Assembly (NCBI GenBank): GCA_963921825.1
Contig: OY997592.1
Span: 63,508,336 to 63,572,335 of the forward strand
Source: Erodium maritimum
Lineage: Eukaryota; Streptophyta; Magnoliopsida; Geraniales; Geraniaceae
Reading direction: 5' to 3'
DNA length: 64,000 nt
Each line of letters opens with the position of its first letter. Position 1 is the stretch's first letter. Under the pieces are notes generated by a model. That model did no database searches. It was not told where the DNA came from and saw only the letters and a program-made list of their open reading frames with translations. The translations under genes and the position numbers were made by a program. Below are positions 57,307 to 64,000 of this stretch, one piece after another.

Positions 57307-58510
57307 AAGGGGGACAAATTCGAAGTTATAAACTTGAGGAGCAGCTGAAGGACATCCTCACGGATCCGTGACCGAACCCGTCACGGGTAGGTTCACGGAG
57401 CCGTGACGAAGACCTAGAATTCGCCAATTCGTTCTGCTCCGTCACGGATCCGTGACGGCATCCGTGACGGATGCCATCACGGAGCCGTGACGCGCGCGCA
57501 GAGCAGTTTCCCAAACCGCTTCAGTTTCGAGTTTTAGACTTTTTAAACCTAAAAATCAGCCTCCAATAGATCTAACTTGTAATTTTGAGAGCTAAGAAGA
57601 GGGGAGAGTTGAGAGCAAGCTAAAGGAGAGGATTTCCACTTGAAGAACATCATTGTAATCAAATATTGGGTATTGTATTTCTCTACTTTGTTCAATTATG
57701 AAGCTTTGTCTATGTTCATCAATGGTGTTTTCTTCTTCCTTGCTCATGAGTAACTAAAACCCCATAATCTAGGGTTATGGGGGATTAGAGATTAGTTTTC
57801 CAATGTGTTTGATTGCATGACTGAGGATTGTGTAGAATGATTTGATTTAGGGTTTGTATTAGATTTGAACTTAATGCTCTATCTCCCGGGTAGGCCTGAT
57901 AGAAGGTGGGAATTGCAATCTGACACTCGTGAGAGGTGGGTTGTAATTAGGTCAGAAATCTTATACAAATTGGGTTTAAATCTAGACTAGTGATAGCTAG
58001 GTTAACACGATTGCAATAACCACAGGATTCGTACCGAAAGTTAGAAATTATCAAAGAACGTAATGCTTTGGGTCTCCCTACATCCTGATTCGTGAGAGCT
58101 GGGTGGTTAGATTCCATTAGGGTTCGAAACAACGTGAGGAGTTAGGACTAGTTTGAGAGATGATTCGTTGCCCCTAAAATCAGACAAGTTCACAGTGTTC
58201 ATCGTCGTTTAAATGCATTGGAATTGGTATCTATGAACCCTAAAACCTTAGATTATCTTTTTCTCTGATTCTAATTTCTTCGATTTTACCTAAATACTTG
58301 TTCACCTTTTAATTACTTGTTTACATTTGCATAATCTTTTAAAACCCAAACCATCTTTTTAACGAAACAGCTTAACTACGAACTTCAAATAGGAATTGCT
58401 TGTCTTGTGCTCCCTTGGGTACGATAATCCGGAACTTAAATTCCAAAAATACTACTTGACGACCGGTACGCTTGCCGTGTCCTTTTCTGTGTTAAAAACG
58501 CAGGGCGTCA
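57307..58510 (+). repeat. 3' LTR of the Athila element
   Basis: Shared with the 5' LTR from AAGGGGGAC onward; ends AGGGCGTCA at 58510. Palindromes at 57358-57372, 57393-57407, 57441-57456 and 57477-57491. The block 58212-58406 is strongly diverged from 48428-48580, whereas both flanks are nearly identical. Confidence 0.9.
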
Positions 58511-58659
58511 ACAGCAAAAACAATTCATTTTGTATTTTCAGCATCAAAATCAGGCTACTTAATACAACAGATAATTTTCTTCAAAGTTGAATGCAGATAC
58601 TATCACTTCTATAGAGAAACACATGCTTTTAGAGAGAATTTACAAAAGAAATTGAGAAA

Positions 58660-61600
58660 TTATTGTTCAAAATGCAAGCGAACTAAGCGTAGGGAACCAA
58701 ATGATGTGGTGAGCCGCCACTCCCGTTGCTTTTTGTTCAGGGGCCTTCCCTTCCCGTTCTTTGCTCTATTGATCTTCACATCGGCTAAGCCCCAAGTGCA
58801 AGTTTCCATCTCCAAGTCATAAGCAACAAGCTTTAAAATACCATCAAGTACTGATGATGACTCAGAGGCACCAACCTCATTAACATATCTCACATACATA
58901 GGCCGATCCTTAAACCGTTCTAGATCCTCTGGTATGCGAACTGCCCTTTCGAGGCCTGGAGATGACACCTGAGGGCAAAGACGTAATTTTAGGTCCAACA
59001 GGTACAAAAAATGCCCACATCTATAAAACTACAAGGATGAATATAACAAGGCGCACCTCGAAATATATATTTTCAGGTATAGTTTTGCCTATCTCGGCCT
59101 TATCCAATCGTGCTCTATAGGCTTTGGAAAACGCCTCAATATCTTCCATAGGAGGGGCGCCAGACCTGCAATGTATCAACAATTTTGTGAATGCCAGCAC
59201 AAATAACATTCAGAACAATATATTACTAGCCTCACATGAAGGAGTTAGTACTTCAATGTTCTACCCCACTAAATATTGTAACATACTCATATGAAGGATA
59301 TTATTATGCATAACATAAATAAAGTGGACAGTTATTCTGGACATCCAAATAAGGAAAACGTGATACTTAATATCTAATCAGCACATTCCTTAGAGATAAA
59401 TTCAACATATTAATTTATCAGGTATACTGGAATTGTGGTAACGAAACTGTATTGTATAAGTGTTAAACTTGGAGTTTGGCCTACAGAATGTTAATTTCAT
59501 ATAGCATTCTCTACTAGGAGACATTATTTATCAGAGAATACATACTGTCTGGAAAATTTTAAACTGGCAGATGTCAGATGCTACTGTTAAAACTAGACTT
59601 ATATTTAGCTTAGTTGACGTATTTATAATTTTAGGGATGTAGTAATTTGGAAGTCAATTTTTGCATTCCACAAAATGATGGAACAGGAAGACCTAGGGTG
59701 TGCCAGATCACTAATAACTATAATCTTTTGTGCTTACTTTGTGTTTACTACTATTTGGATTAATATTAGGAATTTCCATAATATTATGATTGAATTTATA
59801 AGGTTTTATAAGAATAATAAGACATCTTATATGGCATCAAAGCTGAATTGTGCCACAGAAGCTTGTCATCAATCTCAATTTTCTTGGTCTTTTGCATTTC
59901 ACACATGCTGCTATTTCCAGCTTCCCCTCCAGCCAGTCCAAGCAGATGCATCCAAATTGATTAGCTTTTACTTTTACAGAATGATTATCTCCTGGCTAGT
60001 TTTTTCGCTGCCCTATTTCTATATAATTTCGTAGCTGTTACTCACTCTATCCCTAAATAATTGTCCACGATCCTTTATGAAAAAAAAATTGTGTCGATTA
60101 CCTACAGTATACTCTATATGAGTTAGTTTTAACCACTTATGCCAAAGCTACTTGATCTCTTGAAGGTATGTCCAACCCAAGCCAACTTAAGTTGAGGTTG
60201 CACTTTGTTCAGCAATGGAGGGTCTGGAAGAGGCGGATTACTGTTTTAGGTATGAAAGTGGGCAAAATCTCACAGCTAACTGCAACACCTCTCCTTGTAA
60301 TTTTACCCATTATTTCCCACCACATTCCCCATTAATTACATCCATCAACCACAAGAAATAGAGTTATAGAGATTTTGAAAATTTTGCTAAGACGAGCAGA
60401 AGTTAAACTTTACTCATATGAAGGTAAAGGTAAAATATTTTTGTTCTTTTGCAAGGTAATGACAACCTTTTGTAGGAAAAAAATGGTCTTTCTCAAAAAA
60501 TAAAGAAGAAAAAACTGCCCATTAAATATTGAATTGACAGCCTTCTGTCCCTTACTCAATTACAAATGACAAAAATGTCCTTATTTACTTCTCATAAATG
60601 CTCACTATGTATCCTAAATTTCTATTAAAAAATTTCCTTTCTTTTCTGTTACATAGGTAACTAATATAATATTCAGAAGGGAAATTTGGTATTTACAAGA
60701 CTTCATAACTGCTTCATGATAATTTTTACCAAACAATGTCATCCTTCAAAATCTGTTTCAAACAAATGCTGGTTTCTAACATCTTTCAGAAACCTTTGCA
60801 CATAAGCTTACCAAAAAGCACTTACTATGGTAGTACATAGGAGATCAGGAGGGCAACTATGTAAAGTGAAGTACGAACTCCATTTATTTTAATATTTTGA
60901 CCAAAGTAAAAAAAACACTTATTTTGGGATGGAAGAGGTATATACTATTTTTTTTCCTCCTGCTTACGGGTGGAAGCTTCAACATTATTATCAAGTGACA
61001 ACTCAATCCACATTCTTCAGATGTGGGTTAACTTTAACGCTCCTAAGTTGTAAACCTTTATATAAAATTGGGCCAAAAATGTACTATGCCGGGCTACACA
61101 GATAAAAGGTTGACTTCATTAGTTCAAATTTGGCCTAGCTTTTATATTTAGGTCTTTCTCCTTGTATTTTTCTTATGGGCTTATATATCTCCACATGAGT
61201 TTTTCAACACTCCCCGTCATGTGTATTCTGTACCCCAGAACTGGACTTCTACATATGAGAAAGACACCAAAAAGGGTGTGTAGGCGCAGGGAGGCCCAAA
61301 TTGACCAAGTTAGCTCTGATACCGTATCAAAGCCCAACCCACCTAAAAATGAATCTTATGGGTGAAGGTTTCAATATTTTTTATCTAATGGCCCCTTGAT
61401 CCACATTCTTCCGATGTGGGACAACTTCAACGATTCGCATCTTGAATATTGACAAGAATAGGAATACCTTTTGACTCTAATTTGTCCCCAGTCTATTTTT
61501 CCTCATATTCCTTCTATTACCTAGAGTGTAAATTAATTCAACCGAAGGTCCAAATTATTTAATATTTACCACGACCTTTGTGTAGACACGGTGGGATCTA

Positions 61601-62795
61601 ACTAGAGAATATCAACCTTAAACATCATTATTTGCAACATCTCATACGTTGGTCGTGGTTGTCAGCAAGTCACTTTGATTACATTAATTAGACCAAATAG
61701 TTTTCTTTTCTATATGGGCACAAAAATGAACTTGCTTAGTAACTGAGGATTGGCAGTAAAGCACATGAGAAAATTCAAGATATTAACATCTCCCTCTAGA
61801 ATACGAAAACACTAAACATAACAAGCATGCATATATTGAATATCTTAACATCTCATATTTAGATGCTTACCGATTGGAAAGCTTTTCAATGCGCACTTTA
61901 ATGGAGGAATTGGGTAAAGTCTTAAAGGCATATATTCCCAAGTCTCCATCAAAGGACTGAATAACCTCTTCAGCTAATGATAACGCTTCTTTATCCCACC
62001 GTGTCCCAGCAAGGGAAATTCCACCTCCTCCAGCCCCGTCCCCATTCTTCATGAAAAACGAAAACATTAACTTCAATCAACCTAGCTGCAAAGTACGAAT
62101 AACATCAGCGCAAGAACTTACATATGGTTCAGCCTCATCCTCACTGTAGTAGTCTTCTAAGTCTTCATCGTCGCCGTCAATAAATTCCTCTGTAAGATAA
62201 GAAGTTCATTCAGAAATCGCACAAGGCAGTATTGCAACTCTCACGGGATTTCATAGCAAGCCCAAAATAACAGTCATTGAGGTTATGCTAAGTTATATCT
62301 ACCTGATTCAAAACATAATGACTATTCAATTTCAAAGCCAATGCACAAAATCTAATTCCATAGAATAAAGCAAAATGAACAATAACACCCCATTCGGCTG
62401 CTCAAAGCTATCAAAAAATTACATCAACTTAGTTATAGGAAACAATACATAGAGCACAAATTGAATTTATTTATTTTGCAACCAAATAGAACAAAATGGA
62501 GAAGAAAACCAAAAGATAAGAGAAAAAAGAGAAAAGGGTATTTACCATCTTCGAAGTCATCAAAGAGTTCATCTTCTTCATCCTCCGACACCTCATCGAC
62601 GATGGTTGGGTCGAGAACTGGCTCAGGCTGCGAGTTCTTCTTCCTGGCGCGGATTATTATACATGACTTGGTAGAGATACTGTGAAATGGAGGAGAGAGA
62701 TTGGAGATTGAGCGAGAAACAGTGCGGAATCTGCTAAATTGGGGTGGAAATGCGATTGGAAAGGGTTTCAAGTTGCAGATTGGGAGTAATTCCAT
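58660..62795 (-). CDS. RimP-like (DUF150/UPF0090) ribosome maturation factor, probably plastid-targeted, five exons
   Basis: Exons 62795-62546, 62189-62122, 62046-61871, 59165-59057 and 58968-58660; GT-AG junctions; 303 aa. The N-terminus (about 50 residues, rich in S, R and F and poor in acids) looks like a chloroplast transit peptide. A strongly acidic stretch follows (VDEVSEDEEDELFDDFED, DGDDEDLEDYYSEDE). The RimP core has GGISLAGTRWDKEALSLAEE, LPNSSIKVRIEKLSN, MEDIEAFSKAYRARLD and VSSPGLERAVRIPEDLERF, matching the RimP N- and C-terminal domains. Bacterial RimP helps 30S subunit assembly; a plastid 30S role is inferred. Intron 3 is 2.7 kb. The start ATG is 70 bp from a Harbinger element. 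The gene appears intact. Confidence 0.92.
59166..61870 (-). other. RimP-like gene intron 3 (2.7 kb)
   Basis: Bounded by GTAAGC (61870) and TTGCAG (59166). It is AT-rich, with a TRIM-like element near 60950-61450. The open frame 59675-60034 has no family resemblance. Confidence 0.75.
60955..61445 (-). mobile_element. TRIM-like miniature LTR retrotransposon in intron
   Basis: Two direct repeats of about 80-95 bp (60963-61040 and 61348-61437) share AATCCACATTCTTC-GATGTGGG and a CTTAYGGGTGRAAG start. Between them, next to the right-hand copy, the minus strand has GGTATCAGAGC at 61323-61313, a tRNA-iMet-type primer site. A non-coding internal region of about 0.3 kb fits a TRIM. Ends are approximate and the LTR copies are diverged. 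Confidence 0.55.
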
Positions 62796-62865
62796 TTCCT
62801 TCTCTGGTTTGGAAGTGAATTCGTCGGTGTAACATAAAAATCTTGAGACACCGCAATACTTCTTA

Positions 62866-64000
62866 GAGCAGGTGCAATGGAAAGACCCTTGGTCCTGAGT
62901 CCCTTGCGTTGTCGAGGAACTAGGGACTCATAATAGGGTGTTTTACAATAAGGCTCACAATAAGTCTTTTAGGCTTAGTCTCTTGTGCTGACTACATGCT
63001 GAGTTGTTAATTAATTGATATTTTGTTGTTTTATTTAATTCTTTATCAGAAACCGTATCAATTATATAAAATATAAACATATGTGAAAAAAAATAATTAA
63101 TGACAAAATAATAATAATAAACAAATGACTACTCGAACTAGAACTTTTATTCATCCTCTTTTAATACAACTCAAAACCAGCTCCAAGGGTACAAACGACT
63201 ACTCGTCGTCACAGAAACCAACTCCATATAGACCCCATAAGTGCTCCATAAGATCATTTTGTAGTTGTCTGTGAGTCTGATGATTTGTGACACTATGTTG
63301 TCAATCTACTCGTTGCTGGTATGCCAATGGCCCTCCTCGGTGCCATCGTTCTGGTGGTGTCCAATTCGGCATTTCTGGAGGTTGCTCGTACAATAACGCC
63401 TCATCCCCATACTCGTACCGGTCGCGCTCATCCTCTACAATCATGTTGTGTAGAATGATGCAAGTGTGCATGATATCAACCAAAGTGTGTTTGCTCCAAG
63501 TACGAGCGGGACGGGAAATGATGTGCCACCTTCCTCGAAGTACTCCAAAATCCCTTTCAATATCTTTCCGAGCACCTTCTTGGCATTTAGCAAACAACTT
63601 CTCTTTGGGCTCGTAGGGATGCCGAATAGTTTTCACGAATTGTGCCCATGTTGGGTAAATGTCGTCCACCAAGTAATAAGGTCGGTCGTACCGATCCCCG
63701 TTGATATAGTACTCCACTCCTAACTCACGAGCGTAGTAAGCGTCTTGGAATAAGTGGTTATTGTTGAGGACGTTGATGTCGTTGTTCGAGCCATCCATCC
63801 CGAAAAACGCATGCCAAATCCATAAATCATAGGACGCTACAGCTTCAAGCATAACCGTCTTGTCCCCGTGGTGACTTCCCTGTCCATGGGCTCCCTGGTC
63901 TTCGAGTGGGCAATTCTTCCACTTCCAATGCATGTAGTCAAGACTCCCCGCCATTCCGGGAAACCCTCGGTTGTACCCTTCTCGGAGTAAGCGCTCCATG
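62866..64000 (-). mobile_element. PIF/Harbinger element, runs past the window end
   Basis: The left end starts GAGCAGGTGCAATGG preceded by TTA (62863-62865), the usual Harbinger terminal pattern and 3-bp target. The transposase gene reads leftward from beyond the window. The other terminus is not in view. Confidence 0.8.
63199..63999 (-). pseudogene. PIF/Harbinger transposase (Plant_tran/DDE_Tnp_4), C-terminal part, one in-frame stop
   Basis: From the window edge: GSLDYMHWKWKNCP (first catalytic Asp), LEAVASYDLWIWHAFFG, GSNNDINVL (second Asp), YYLVDDIYPTWAQFVKTI, KDIERDFGVLRGRWHI (catalytic Glu) and CIILHNMIVEDERD. A TGA at 63301-63303 interrupts the frame 33 codons before the natural-looking end EHLWGLYGVGFCDDE with TAG at 63199-63201. 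The catalytic triad is intact. The stop removes only the tail, so residual activity cannot be excluded. The N-terminus lies beyond the window. Confidence 0.92.

Larger units (their letters stand above)
47367..58510 (+). mobile_element. Athila-type Ty3/gypsy retrotransposon, nearly complete
   Basis: Order: 5' LTR, tRNA-Asp primer site, gag-protease-RT-RNase H-integrase, spacer, an extra ORF of the ATHILA type, purine-rich tract and 3' LTR. The LTRs are nearly identical over about 0.85 kb and the coding region has a single in-frame stop, implying recent activity. No matching 5-bp target duplication is found: 3' flank ACAGC; 5' flank CTACT if the LTR starts at TG 47367. Most of the element lies in one orientation, downstream of the minus-strand RimP-like gene, so the two point toward each other. 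Confidence 0.93.

Noticed and set aside
56621..57371. Hydrophobic frames downstream of the Athila second ORF, considered as an env remnant
   Set aside because: Short, overlapping and without conserved features; the region contains RNA-structure modules and leads into the polypurine tract.
59675..60034. 119-codon frame in the RimP-like intron
   Set aside because: Hydrophobic, no homology recognised, AT-rich intron context.

Overview
This window looks like nuclear DNA of a flowering plant, most likely a eudicot. Three host loci have GT-AG introns: a trichome-birefringence-like O-acetyltransferase, a tandem pair of serine carboxypeptidase-like genes, and a nucleus-encoded RimP-like ribosome maturation factor. 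The rest is dense plant repeat DNA: Ty3/gypsy elements of Tekay/Del and Athila type, a Ty1/copia relic, solo LTRs, PIF/Harbinger and hAT relics, a Mutator-type MITE and non-LTR retroposons. I cannot name the species from sequence alone.

Layout. 1-9649: minus-strand Tekay/Del-like gypsy element whose 3' LTR is cut by the window edge; it sits in a minus-strand Ty1/copia relic (9650-12139, continuing at 15114 to about 15871). A plus-strand solo LTR (12140-15108, TSD CACAA) interrupts the copia 5' LTR. 16371-18812: TBL gene (three exons) with a MULE-type MITE in intron 2. 19541-22555: two GC-rich poly(A) retroposons with 16- and 19-bp target duplications. 22940-24000: hAT relic. 25524-28484: a second, minus-strand solo LTR (TSD GACCA). 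30476-33026 and 37711-40228: duplicated ten-exon SCPL genes with identical exon lengths, separated by about 3.8 kb of unrecognised GC-rich DNA. 40970-45400: a retroposon and a decayed PIF/Harbinger element. 45361-46690: tandem duplications and a LINE-like 3' end. 47367-58510: a nearly complete Athila element with one in-frame stop in pol and an extra ATHILA-type ORF. 58660-62795: RimP-like gene (five exons) with a TRIM-like element in intron 3. 62866 to the end: a second, better preserved Harbinger element that begins 70 bp upstream of the RimP start codon.

The host genes are not a pathway; they are islands between repeats. The most unusual signals are in the retroelements. First, clusters of the palindrome GTCACGGANCCGTGAC occur in the U3 regions of two unrelated gypsy lineages. 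Second, in the Athila element both ORFs end with the stop codon in the 5-nt loop of a perfect GC-rich hairpin. Third, each Athila ORF is followed by a repeated module containing a second hairpin whose stem differs by two compensatory base-pair changes. LTR copies also appear modular: U3 is replaced between related LTRs, a minisatellite has expanded to different periods, and the two Athila LTRs are near-identical except for one diverged block. All boundaries were read by eye; no alignment or database search was run.
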